Origin: Blastopirellula sp. J2-11
GTDB taxonomy: Bacteria > Planctomycetota > Planctomycetia > Pirellulales > Pirellulaceae
Assembly (NCBI RefSeq): GCF_024584705.1
Contig: NZ_CP097384.1
Span: forward strand, 4,402,001 to 4,466,000
Length of the DNA stretch: 64,000 nucleotides
Reading direction: 5' to 3'
Shown in pieces: positions 34,935 through 43,435 of the stretch. The notes beneath the pieces were generated by a model. That model saw only the letters and a list, made by a program, of their open reading frames with translations, made no database searches and had not been told where the DNA came from. Position 1 is the first letter of the stretch. Each line of letters opens with the position of its first letter. Both the position numbers and the translations under genes were made by a program.

Positions 34935-37763
34935 TTAGGGAAACGCATTGCGCCCCTGAGAAAATAGTTTCAATAGTTCGTCTGTTGTTCCAGATTCTTT
35001 GATTAATTGTCCAAGTCCGAAGATTTTTTTTGCTGCTTCTGAATTGGCTAGCTGTCCGCCAGCCCCCCCTCCGCCCATTTTTAAATCAACCAGGAATCCG
35101 AGACTTTCTTTACCCTTTCTTGTCGGATCAATAACGAGAAAATCGCCTAGACTTGCTTTTTGGTTTGTCCGGTAGATTTGCAAATTTGGCTTAGCATCAC
35201 GAAGTCTCGTAACAAAGTTCAATTCGTGTCCACTTATGCGGAATACGCGATTATCAACAACATTATCAGCCAGTTGCCGTGACCGTTTTAAGCGGACAAA
35301 ATCGGCGGCCGAGCATGTATTGTGGACGATGGAACCGAGGCTACCAACGCGATAGACGTGCTCGTTCGTCTCCAGGTTATATAGAAAGCCGGCATACTGA
35401 ACTGACTTGATCTCCACAACTCTTCTTGTACCGGAGAGCGTGTCAAGCATCTCACCGGCACGGAGATTGCTTACTTCGACAAACTTTTTACGATCGGACG
35501 ACCAATAGGCATGATTGGCAGTGACTGTAGTTGGTTCAAATTGCCCCTCAACGCTTAACAGAATAACGTTACTGTTCTTGTCAGCCTCATGCCGAAAAGT
35601 TCCCGTGACAACAGTGCCTAGCCCAGACGGAACCTTAGGGCAGTTCGCGACCTCGACAACCTCGGCGTCACCGACTGCTCCCATCTCATGCAATTCTAAA
35701 TAAATCGATCGGCCCGGTTTCGCTCCTGCCGCTTCGATCCAATCAAGCGGACGCAATAGTTCAATCCAAAGCTGGCCACCGCCATCTTTCTCCATTCGCA
35801 GAGAAATTCGCCGCCAAGTCTCCGGGTCAGGCTCAAGTTCTTCGACCTGCTCACGCAACGGATTTTTCCCGGCGACACGTTGCCCCAGTTTGATTTGCGA
35901 GATCGGCGTGGCGACTTGTTCCGGTAGGCGACTGACCGAATTGTTCGCTGGAGCAGGCGCCGCCGCCCCAGGAAGATTCCACGCGAATCCGAGCGTCGCC
36001 GCGATCAACAGGCAGAACAGCAGCCAAGTTTTCGCCAGCCAGCCGAAGCGGTTAGATTTACTGTTCAGATCGATCATGTCGCGGTCCTCTTTGGCTTGGA
36101 TTAGGTCTTTCGGTTCTTCGGCAGGAAGCAATCTATGTGGAGGAGGTGGGCCGATTGCCGTTTGAGTCTTCTGCAGTTCGGCGTCTGGCGACTTGTCGAC
36201 GCTCTTATTGGAACATGATTCTGCAGGGCTGGGCAATAGTTCGACCGGAGCCGAGGTGCGTCTTGTCAGCAGTTCACGACTAAGTAGCGTTACATCCGAT
36301 TCGATCGGCCGCGAATGCGAATCGGGCTCCGCCAGATCGCAGCCCTCCTCGGCCTCTGGTTCGTAGCCGTCCTCGAAATCCTCCTCCCACTCGTCCGCTT
36401 CAAAGAGTCGGTCAACTGCGATTGTTTCGCCTTCCTCTTTTCGCCGACGGCGTCGCTCCAGCGAATGGAGTCCCACCCAGCCGACAACGCCGAGTCCAAC
36501 CCAATAGACCGCCGACGAGTTCCAGCCGAGTCCGCTGTCGGCTTCCTCGGGATCGGGGATCAGCCCGACCACCGCGACCGCCGAGGCGTTTTGCTGGTCG
36601 ACGTAAGCGATCACCACCGTATCGCCGCTAAAGCACATGGGGACGCCGGTCAGCTTTTTGCCGACCCAACAAGCCTGCGACGAGATGGTTTGGGCGACGC
36701 GCGAGTTGCCGCCGATTCGCTTGGCGGTTTGCTGGACAATATCCACACTATTTCCGACCAGCTTGGTGCCGGTCTTGGCCGCCGCTCCGGCCGCTTTGTT
36801 CGCAAACTTGGCGGCGCCTTCGATGGCGTTGACGGCCTTGCCAACCCCTGCCAGGGCCGAACCTGCTTTCGCTGCTTTCGCCGCAGCCGCAGTATACTTT
36901 GCGGCTTGCCCGAGGAGAGGAACTGCCCCCGCAAAGCTTAGGCCTGCTTCGACGTAGTTACGATTGTAGAGGTGGATAAAGCCATTGATGCCATCCGCAA
37001 CGTTTCCGACAGGGCCAGGAATAAAGCCTGCAGCATCCAGGCCAAATTGCACCCAGCCTAGCCAATCGACGGGCTCACCTTCAGAAGGGGTCGGGGAGGC
37101 GACTTGCGTCTCTGGGTAAGAGGTCGTTTGCGGGTTCGAGGTCACGCTATTGGGCGTATTTCCAGTACCTTGAAAATCGCTATAGGAATGAGAGCGAAAG
37201 ATATTGCCGGAGCCAAAACTGTCCGTGACGATCGTACCACTGGAAGTTGTCCCGCTGGAACTCGTTTCGTCAAAAGTCCCATCATCCTTGAAGGTGGTGG
37301 TGTTCTCCTGCGTGTGGGTTCCGCTAAAGGAATATCCACCGTCACTATCTGCGGCACTCGCAGTTTCTGTGTATTGCGAACTGGAATAGCTGATAGTGGA
37401 CTCTTGGTACTCCCCACCGGTGTCGTCTAGATCTTGATTGCTGTCAATATCGGAAGAGGCGCTCGTCGAATAACTATTGGTGCTGGATTGCGTCACTGTA
37501 GTAGTGTATTCCATAGCACCGGTTTCGGTCTTCTCGGGGATACTGTCGTAAATCTCGACCAACATTTGCAGGTAGTCTTGATTGCCTCCCCCTTCGCCGG
37601 AAATGGTGTGTGAACCCGTCACCGTGTAGGTCGAGTCGGTGTCCTTCTGGGAATAGCTCCCACTCGCCGAACCTTCGCCAGCGATCTCCTGCGTATAGCT
37701 CCCTGATTCTTTATAGGAGGAATTATATTGTTGATCCTCTATCTCGGAAAAAGAGATCTCCAC
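34935..37763 (-). CDS. Polymorphic toxin with Hint domain and C-terminal toxin tip, 5'-truncated
   Basis: 942 codons from a GTG at 37763; the same Ser/Thr/Tyr-rich frame stays open to a TAG at 37842-37844 with no start codon, so the true N-terminus has been lost where the ggctaataaaaaggggg element and an IS begin. Residues 1-225: Ser/Thr/Gly repeats (SGSYTQE, YSSSQYTETAS). 235-330: hydrophobic Ala/Gly-rich pre-toxin region. 377: Hint start CFSGDTVVIAY. Two membrane helices interrupt the Hint domain (~418-434 followed by RRRRRK; ~572-598). Hint C-terminal part ~740-815 (TVTANHAYW, FLYNLETNEHVYRV, IVHN). After the VHN junction, 816-942 is the toxin tip; DFLVIDP...GFLVDLKMGG resembles a PD-(D/E)XK nuclease core. 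Confidence 0.8.
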   Translation of the reverse strand: MEISFSEIEDQQYNSSYKESGSYTQEIAGEGSASGSYSQKDTDSTYTVTGSHTISGEGGGNQDYLQMLVEIYDSIPEKTETGAMEYTTTVTQSSTNSYSTSASSDIDSNQDLDDTGGEYQESTISYSSSQYTETASAADSDGGYSFSGTHTQENTTTFKDDGTFDETSSSGTTSSGTIVTDSFGSGNIFRSHSYSDFQGTGNTPNSVTSNPQTTSYPETQVASPTPSEGEPVDWLGWVQFGLDAAGFIPGPVGNVADGINGFIHLYNRNYVEAGLSFAGAVPLLGQAAKYTAAAAKAAKAGSALAGVGKAVNAIEGAAKFANKAAGAAAKTGTKLVGNSVDIVQQTAKRIGGNSRVAQTISSQACWVGKKLTGVPMCFSGDTVVIAYVDQQNASAVAVVGLIPDPEEADSGLGWNSSAVYWVGLGVVGWVGLHSLERRRRRKEEGETIAVDRLFEADEWEEDFEDGYEPEAEEGCDLAEPDSHSRPIESDVTLLSRELLTRRTSAPVELLPSPAESCSNKSVDKSPDAELQKTQTAIGPPPPHRLLPAEEPKDLIQAKEDRDMIDLNSKSNRFGWLAKTWLLFCLLIAATLGFAWNLPGAAAPAPANNSVSRLPEQVATPISQIKLGQRVAGKNPLREQVEELEPDPETWRRISLRMEKDGGGQLWIELLRPLDWIEAAGAKPGRSIYLELHEMGAVGDAEVVEVANCPKVPSGLGTVVTGTFRHEADKNSNVILLSVEGQFEPTTVTANHAYWSSDRKKFVEVSNLRAGEMLDTLSGTRRVVEIKSVQYAGFLYNLETNEHVYRVGSLGSIVHNTCSAADFVRLKRSRQLADNVVDNRVFRISGHELNFVTRLRDAKPNLQIYRTNQKASLGDFLVIDPTRKGKESLGFLVDLKMGGGGAGGQLANSEAAKKIFGLGQLIKESGTTDELLKLFSQGRNAFP

Positions 37764-37863
37764 TTCGTTGGTTGCTCGACCGTTGCTATATGAATTGCTA
37801 AAGCTGCTGCTGGTATCATGGCGATACTCATGACTACTTGGCTAATAAAAAGGGGGCGGGGGT

Positions 37864-39430
37864 GAATGGCACGAGCTTAACTCTAAGCCGCTGTTGCGTA
37901 ACGATTTCGAGGCGTTTGCATTAGTTTATACGCTTTCGGCCGCCGTTTAAGTTCTCGTGGTTCATTCCGGTCAGGGCGAGCGCCGACTTCCAGTTGGCGG
38001 ATCGTTTGCAAGAGGTTTTCCCACTGGGACTCTTGTTGCTTCGTGTTCCAGCGGAGTGCGGCGGCGAACTCTTCGATCGCTTGCATCGCTCCGGTAAAGC
38101 TGAGCCGCCACGGAGGCAGGCGAAATTTCAACGCCGTCGCCAGCATCGCGGCCCGCACCAGATTGTAGCCGATCATGTGGCAGTGAAGTTCCTTCACAAC
38201 CATCGCCGGACTTTTGCAGCGGAGGTGGTCCATTTGCATTTGCGTTTTCAAGCTCCGGATATGCAACTCCGCTTGCCAGCGGCGACGATACAAATCGGCC
38301 AAGTCTTCCGCTCGATAAACGTCAGCCTGTAGCAGCGTCGTCGCCAACGTGATTTGACGCGTCCGAAATCCGCGCTGCGTGACTTGATATCGCAAGTGAC
38401 GTACGAGAATCGACGACGGGTAGCTTTCATATTCCCGCTGCGTCATCCACGTCGGCCGCTGCGGCTTCGAATAGCTCACGACCTGATCGCAGTCCCCTTG
38501 GCGCAAGCCTCGGCGAAAGTCGATTTTGCGAAGATGGTGCGCGCGAGCCACGATATCGATCCCGCGCAGTTCCGATAAAGCGAGCAGCCAGAAGCTGGCG
38601 TAGTAACGATCGGCGAGCACGATTTCTCCCGAGTGAAACTGCGACAAGAGCGTTCGCAACAGTGACGTCTCGCCTGTCTCCTTGCCGGCGTAACGTCCCA
38701 TCGCAAACATCGTCGCCGCGCCGGTCGCTAACGAAAAGAGATGCACGATCCGCGTCAAGGGGAAGCCGCAGCCAGGCTTCTGGCTTTTCATTTGCGGATA
38801 GGCGGTTTGATTCGCGCGGGTGTCAGCCATCGTGACGGTCGTGCCGTCGACGATGACCACTTCGCGTCCCTGGAACCGCCAATCGCCGACGCCAGCTTCA
38901 TCGCACTTTCGCGCCGTCCAAGCGAGCAGTCGTTGAAACAATGCAATCGGCAAGCGGCGCCGCGCTTGGCAATAGGAAGTGGTGTCGCCGCTGCAGCGCG
39001 GCAGCCCCTGCGCCATTCGCCAGGCGTTGAGACGAGTGACGACTTGCTGACAACTATGATCGGCTGACAGCGTCTGCATGACGAACATCCACACGACGAC
39101 CATCGGCGAATAGATGCGCTGCCGAAACGAGAAGCCGATCTCTTGACAGATCGCGGTGACAACGCCGTTGGGCAGCAGCAACTCGCTGACGAAGATCGAA
39201 ACGTTACGGAACTTGCTTTGAACTTCCTGCGGCGAAGCGTTAAACTGATCAGACACGGCGGGGCCTCCTGAAACGGCGATTGTTACACCACCAATTCAGC
39301 GAAGCTCCGCCGTCTTTTCAAATCATCTCGCTAAGTTGCAGTGACGAGCACCTGCTGTCGCAAGATCTTGCGACAGCACCTTTCGACGGTTACCGCATCC
39401 TGGGGCGGAGGCTTTAAGCTCGTGCCATTC
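37864..39430 (-). mobile_element. IS4-family element, 1567 bp (type 1, copy 1)
   Basis: 17-bp terminal inverted repeats GAATGGCACGAGCTTAA / TTAAGCTCGTGCCATTC. 11-bp direct duplication ggggcgggggt on both sides (37853-37863 and 39431-39441). The same length, and an identical predicted transposase, as the copy at 57775. A 26-bp perfect palindrome (arms TGCTGTCGCAAGA) lies at 39353-39378 between the right end and the transposase start. Confidence 0.93.
37883..39256 (-). CDS. IS4-family transposase (1567-bp element, copy 1)
   Basis: 457 residues from a GTG, with AGGAGG 7 nt upstream. D1 in VVIVDGTTVTMADT, D2 in EIVLADRYYASF, Glu in Y-(2)-R-(3)-E-(6)-K (YRRRWQAELHIRSLK). Intact and identical in protein sequence to the copy at 57949, so at least one copy moved very recently. 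Confidence 0.95.
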   Translation of the reverse strand: MSDQFNASPQEVQSKFRNVSIFVSELLLPNGVVTAICQEIGFSFRQRIYSPMVVVWMFVMQTLSADHSCQQVVTRLNAWRMAQGLPRCSGDTTSYCQARRRLPIALFQRLLAWTARKCDEAGVGDWRFQGREVVIVDGTTVTMADTRANQTAYPQMKSQKPGCGFPLTRIVHLFSLATGAATMFAMGRYAGKETGETSLLRTLLSQFHSGEIVLADRYYASFWLLALSELRGIDIVARAHHLRKIDFRRGLRQGDCDQVVSYSKPQRPTWMTQREYESYPSSILVRHLRYQVTQRGFRTRQITLATTLLQADVYRAEDLADLYRRRWQAELHIRSLKTQMQMDHLRCKSPAMVVKELHCHMIGYNLVRAAMLATALKFRLPPWRLSFTGAMQAIEEFAAALRWNTKQQESQWENLLQTIRQLEVGARPDRNEPRELKRRPKAYKLMQTPRNRYATAA

Positions 39431-39511
39431 GGGGCGGGGGTCATTTCCAGGTTTTCATTTGTCGCGGTCACACTGGAAAACCCCCGACACGCGATCAATG
39501 ACCCCCGTCCC
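39431..39511. repeat. 81-bp palindromic mini-element between two IS
   Basis: Begins ggggcgggggtcat and ends atgacccccgtccc (inverted, with one mismatch) with an inner ttccagg/ctggaa pair. The 1567-bp IS adjoins its left end and the 1623-bp IS its right end. Confidence 0.75.
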
Positions 39512-39588
39512 GAATGGCACTGTCAAAATCCCCTCGGCGCATAATCTGACCTTGCCTGGAACCCGATTTCTTTTTATATCCGGTCAGG

Positions 39589-39682
39589 CTTGAAGCGATT
39601 CAAGTTTTTCGCCCTCCAAGGCGATGTTTTTAATGCCCTCCTTGGTTTCACTCGCGGTGAATCGGCCAAGGAGGGTTTTCTC
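39589..39682 (+). promoter_or_regulatory. Serial hairpins before the transposase start (copy 2)
   Basis: Same plan as copy 1 with changed bases: cttgaa-gcga-ttcaag-TTTTT at 39589-39609, then ccctccttgg (39636-39645) / ccaaggaggg (39666-39675), TTTT and ATG at 39683. The loop sequence differs (ttcac-tcgcg-gtgaa) but still pairs. Confidence 0.8.
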
Positions 39683-41107
39683 ATGGCTGCTATAGCAAAT
39701 TCCGGCTCGTCCGGCTGCTCCGATTTTCAGAAGATCGCCGACGCTTTTCTCGGACGCGAGGGGTTGCCGTTCGCTGACGTTCTTTCGCCCGAACGGATCG
39801 CGGAAGTTTTCGCCAAGCATCGAAATCTTTTCGGCTTGCGGACCGTCTATTCGACTGCGGTGATGGTCTGGTCGTTCCTCGGTCAGGTGCTCCGCGATGG
39901 GAAAGAAGCCTCTTGTCAATCAGCGGTCGCGCGCATTGCGACCTACTGCATTCAGCGTGGTGAGCGGCCGCCGACCTCAGACACCGGCGACTATTGTCGC
40001 GCTCGGGCGAAGCTGTCCGAGCATGCGTTGCACGAACTGACCACTGCCATCGCAGAAGACGTTGAGTCAGCCGCCGATCGGGCTTGGCTGTGGAAAGGGA
40101 TGCACGCCAAACTGGTCGACGGCTTCACGTTCAACATGCCTGACACGGCGAAGAATCAAGCCGAATATCCGCAGCAGCAAGGGCAGAAGCCAGGCTGCGG
40201 ATTCCCGGTCGCCCGGGCGGTTGCGGTTCTTTCGCTGGCGACCGCCTGCATCTTGGACGTGGCGATCGCCCCCTATCAAGGAAAGCAGACCGGCGAAACG
40301 GCGTTGCTCCGTTCGCTGTTTGGGCAGTTCCGCAAAGGGGATGTCGCCGTGATGGATCGCTACCACTGCTCCTTTATGATGATCGCGGCGCTGCTGAGCC
40401 AAGGCGTCCCGGTCTGCGCTCGCAAGCATCACTTGCGGCATAGCGACTTCCGTCGCGGCGTACGACTTGGCAAATACGATCATCTGATCTTGTGGGAACG
40501 TCCGCAGCGGCCGACGTGGATGGATGTCGAAACGTACCAGTCGATCCCGCCGACACTTACCTTGCGAGAGATTCGCTACTCGGTTGTCGAGAAAGGACGC
40601 CGCACCAAGTCGCTGATGGTGATCACGACGCTGCTCGATCCCGATCAGTACGACAAACAATCGATCGCCGACTTGTACGGCTTTCGCTGGAATGCGGAAA
40701 CCGACATTGGCCATATCAAGACATCGCTCAACCTGTGGCACGTGCGCTGCAAGTCGCCGGCGATGGTTCGCCGCGAACTGTGGGCGACGCTGTTGGCGTA
40801 TAATCTGATTCGCACGACCGCCGCCGGGGCGGCGCTAGTTCACCAGAAGCTGCCGCGTCAAATCAGCTTCACCAGCGTCTGCCAATACATCTTGTCAGCC
40901 TGGATGCTGACGGCCGCCGGTCAGATCGACCAGCGGCAATTCGCCCAGCAAATCAAGCTCGCGTTTCAGCACATCGCCAACTGCGAAGTCGCCAACCGCC
41001 CCGGCCGCTTGGAACCGCGGGTGCTAAAACGAAGACCAAAGCAATACACGCTGATGCAAAAGCCGCGAAAGGAATTGAGGAAGGAACTTGCTAAACGATG
41101 TACGTAG
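39683..41107 (+). CDS. IS4-family transposase (1623-bp element, copy 2)
   Basis: 474 residues from ATG 39683. Motifs KLVDGFTFNMPD, GDVAVMDRYHCSF and YGFRWNAETDIGHIK are kept. The frame is intact but many residues differ from copy 1, mostly conservative, so the two copies were separated long before the 1567-bp element spread. Confidence 0.93.
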   Translation: MAAIANSGSSGCSDFQKIADAFLGREGLPFADVLSPERIAEVFAKHRNLFGLRTVYSTAVMVWSFLGQVLRDGKEASCQSAVARIATYCIQRGERPPTSDTGDYCRARAKLSEHALHELTTAIAEDVESAADRAWLWKGMHAKLVDGFTFNMPDTAKNQAEYPQQQGQKPGCGFPVARAVAVLSLATACILDVAIAPYQGKQTGETALLRSLFGQFRKGDVAVMDRYHCSFMMIAALLSQGVPVCARKHHLRHSDFRRGVRLGKYDHLILWERPQRPTWMDVETYQSIPPTLTLREIRYSVVEKGRRTKSLMVITTLLDPDQYDKQSIADLYGFRWNAETDIGHIKTSLNLWHVRCKSPAMVRRELWATLLAYNLIRTTAAGAALVHQKLPRQISFTSVCQYILSAWMLTAAGQIDQRQFAQQIKLAFQHIANCEVANRPGRLEPRVLKRRPKQYTLMQKPRKELRKELAKRCT

Positions 41108-41367
41108 AATGAGTTAGGGATGACAGTGCCATTCACCATAGTCCCCTTTTAGTTTTAGAAGTAGTCCGGCGCCCAACCCCCCCCTAAAAATCTCCCCCAA
41201 TCGAGGTTGACTCGCCGCCCTCTTGTAGTATAAATTTGTACAGTTATCCGGGCGTCGGTTCGGCTCTGCTTTTCGGCGTGTTTTCTGGCGCCTACGGGAT
41301 GCGTCGGGATCAGTTCGCGGGGGCGTTTGGCCGGGGATAGGGCTAAGCGTCAGGGGAGGGAATTGAG

Positions 41368-42867
41368 ATGTCGATGGTCTTAATCGAGTCTGCTTCCAAT
41401 CCAACCAACCAAATAATATCGGATGAAGCGTGTTCGCCGTTGCTGGGGTTGGATGTTGCAAATCAAGGGGGCAATCACCACAAGCCGGGGGACTTGGCTG
41501 CTTCCGGTTCGGAAGTGGATCGGTCCCCGAACCAAGCGGAGGAACCTTTGGAGGGGCTGACCACGGCCCAGTTAATGGCGCGGCAAGCGCCGCGGGCCTG
41601 GTTGTTGCCGGGGATGCTGGCTCGGCATGAGGCGGCGGTGATTTTGGGCCCCAGCAAATGCATGAAGACCTCACTGGCGGTCGATCTGTGCGGCGCGCTC
41701 GCGAGCGGCGGCAAGTTTTTGGGCCAGTTCGCGGCGGAGCGGGCGTTTCGCGTCGGCTTTGTCGGTGGTGAAGGGGCCGAGCAGGTGGTGACCGACCTTG
41801 CGCCGCGCTGGAGCACCGCGGCGCAAGTCGACTTGTCGACGCTGGATCGACTGGTTTGGGGGCTGAACATGGCTGAGCTTGGCGATCCGGTGAATTTGCG
41901 GCGGCTAACCGCTTGGATCGAGCGACACCAGTTGGAAGTGGTGTTGATCGATGCGGCCGATTTCTCGACCGCGACGCCGCGAGCCCAGGCCCGGCAACTA
42001 CGCGAGTTGGTTCGCTGCTGTTTAGAAGCCGGCGCCACGCCGATTCTCTGTTGCCCAACGCGAAAAGAGTTGCCGCCGCGGGCATTAAGCGCCGCCGATC
42101 TGGCCAGCGCCGCGTGCCACGCCGTTGCGCGGCAATGGCTGCTGGTCAATCGCCGGCAAGCGTTTGAGCCGGGAAGCGGGCGACACCAGTTGTGGTTGAC
42201 GCTAGGCGGCGCGGGGCAAAGCCGCTTGTGGGGCGTCGACATTGACGAAGGTCAAGAGACCGAACAGGCAGGGCGCAAGTGGGAAGTGCTGCTGCGCGAC
42301 GTGCCGGCCATCGAAGAAGAAACGGCTCAGTTGGCCGCCAAAGCGCAGGCCGATCACTTGCGTTGGAAACTGCGGGGAGCGATGTCGCAAATTGATCCAG
42401 CTCAGGCGACCAAGCTGAAGATCCGCGAGCAGAGCGGGATGAGCGGCGCCAAGTTCGGCCCGACTTGGCAGCGTCTGGTCGACGCCGGTGAAATCCGACT
42501 CGCTTCGAATAGCGATCCCCACATGCGCCAGTGGGAGCCCCGCTATCGCCTGGTCGATCTAGCGGAATGCAACGATCGCGATTCGGCCGAGTTCGACCCG
42601 CTCGACGATACCTTCCTCACTATGACGACCGCCGAACTACTGGGCTACGCCGAAAAAGCAACGCCGCCGAGTCCAGACCAGCACGCCGACCAGCCGAGCT
42701 GTTCGTCGAGCGAAGCAGCGGAAATCGCCCCGCGCCACGATCGCCTGCCGACGCCCGAAAATAGGTCTCGCGAGAGTCCACTCGAAAAAAATTCGCAGGC
42801 AAGTCCAGTCCACTCCCCCCGCAAGGCGCGGAAACGACGCGCGAAAGTGCGAAGGCGGAGAAGGTGA
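41368..42867 (+). CDS. RepA-like RecA-fold ATPase
   Basis: 499 residues, ATG 41368 after AGGGGAGGG. Walker A GPSKCMKTSLAVDL (~residue 95), Walker B LEVVLIDAADF (~190), layout as in RepA/DnaB-like AAA_25 ATPases of plasmids, phages and integrated elements. Residues ~310-400 form a winged-helix-like region (KIREQSGMSGAKFGPTWQRL). The C-terminal ~80 residues are Ser/Pro-rich and end in a very basic tail (RKARKRRAKVRRRRR). Likely a DNA-related motor or relic of a replication module; no primase, integrase or origin was seen nearby. It follows the IS cluster and may belong to the accessory island. Confidence 0.75.
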   Translation: MSMVLIESASNPTNQIISDEACSPLLGLDVANQGGNHHKPGDLAASGSEVDRSPNQAEEPLEGLTTAQLMARQAPRAWLLPGMLARHEAAVILGPSKCMKTSLAVDLCGALASGGKFLGQFAAERAFRVGFVGGEGAEQVVTDLAPRWSTAAQVDLSTLDRLVWGLNMAELGDPVNLRRLTAWIERHQLEVVLIDAADFSTATPRAQARQLRELVRCCLEAGATPILCCPTRKELPPRALSAADLASAACHAVARQWLLVNRRQAFEPGSGRHQLWLTLGGAGQSRLWGVDIDEGQETEQAGRKWEVLLRDVPAIEEETAQLAAKAQADHLRWKLRGAMSQIDPAQATKLKIREQSGMSGAKFGPTWQRLVDAGEIRLASNSDPHMRQWEPRYRLVDLAECNDRDSAEFDPLDDTFLTMTTAELLGYAEKATPPSPDQHADQPSCSSSEAAEIAPRHDRLPTPENRSRESPLEKNSQASPVHSPRKARKRRAKVRRRRR

Positions 42868-42902
42868 AGCAGCGACGATTGTTGCCGCAAAAGCAAATTG
42901 AG

Positions 42903-42933
42903 GCGTGCCACGGCTCACTGAGCCGTGGCACGC
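42903..42933. repeat. REP-like hairpin GTGCCACGGCT / AGCCGTGGCAC
   Basis: Perfect 13-bp arms gcgtgccacggct and agccgtggcacgc around a 5-nt loop, 35 bp after the ATPase stop. No T-run, so it is a weak terminator at best. Confidence 0.8.
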
Positions 42934-43338
42934 GATTCCTCTTTGCTTGCAGAGGCCAGGCGCGAACCCCCTCTCCCAGAGACCTCTCCTTTCCAATGAA
43001 TGCGATTACGATAATCCGCCGCGCGGATTCACCAAAACTTCAAGCCGGCGTCAACGGCCTGCGGATTTGGCGATGTCGAGACGGCGCACCTTGGAAGAGA
43101 GTGAAATACGGGGTGAGAAGGGACGATTCTGTGCCTTTGACCGCGTGACCTACTCGCTCTCTTCACAAATTTCCCGCGGCGTACCCCCTCACGACGACGT
43201 CAAAAGGAAAAGGTTCGACAACGAAACGTTGCTGTCAAAATCGCAGATGTGTTATGCTAAGGGTCTGACTTCGCTCCCCTCCTCACCCCGACTGGGGTCG
43301 GATTCCAGCCCTACAAAAGTTCCTTGATCGAGCCCAAA
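42934..43338. other. Intergenic region before the tRNA-like sequence
   Basis: About 400 bp without a credible gene; open frames read as shadows. A small ccccgactgggg hairpin occurs near 43297. The promoter for the tRNA-like RNA and/or HNH gene should lie here. Confidence 0.45.
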
Positions 43339-43409
43339 CGACTGTAGCTCAACCAGGCAGAGCACCCGTAGAAGCGGTTAGAAATCGGTTCGAACCCGAT
43401 CAGTCGTCA
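43339..43409 (+). tRNA. Atypical tRNA-like sequence, anticodon not assignable
   Basis: A 71-nt cloverleaf-like sequence. Acceptor stem acgactg / cagtcgt (7 perfect pairs), D arm gctc / gagc with GG in the loop, T arm atcgg-ttcgaac-ccgat (perfect, with the canonical TTCGA loop). The anticodon arm is abnormal: acccg / cggtt contains a C-T mismatch and leaves a six-base loop (tagaag). No encoded CCA. It ends 26 nt before the HNH gene. It could be a degenerate tRNA, an unusual functional tRNA, or a tRNA-like element of the HNH transcript. Confidence 0.6.
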
Positions 43410-43435
43410 TCGACAATAACCTCAGGGAGAGATGG

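Larger units (their letters stand above)
39512..41134 (+). mobile_element. IS4-family element, 1623 bp (type 2, copy 2)
   Basis: Same length and ends (GAATGGCACTGTCA / TGACAGTGCCATTC) as the copy at 28689. The right flank accatagtcccctttt is identical to that of copy 1. No direct target duplication found. The DNA sequence has diverged visibly from copy 1. Confidence 0.9.

Noticed and set aside
41114-42085. 323-codon minus-strand frame overlapping the RepA-like gene
   Set aside because: Pro/Ser/Arg-rich shadow of the Walker-motif ATPase on the other strand.
20450-43330. Accessory region as a prophage or integrative element with defined ends
   Set aside because: No integrase, structural phage genes, conjugation genes or matching att-like repeats were seen; the region is better described as IS and toxin-cassette accumulation.
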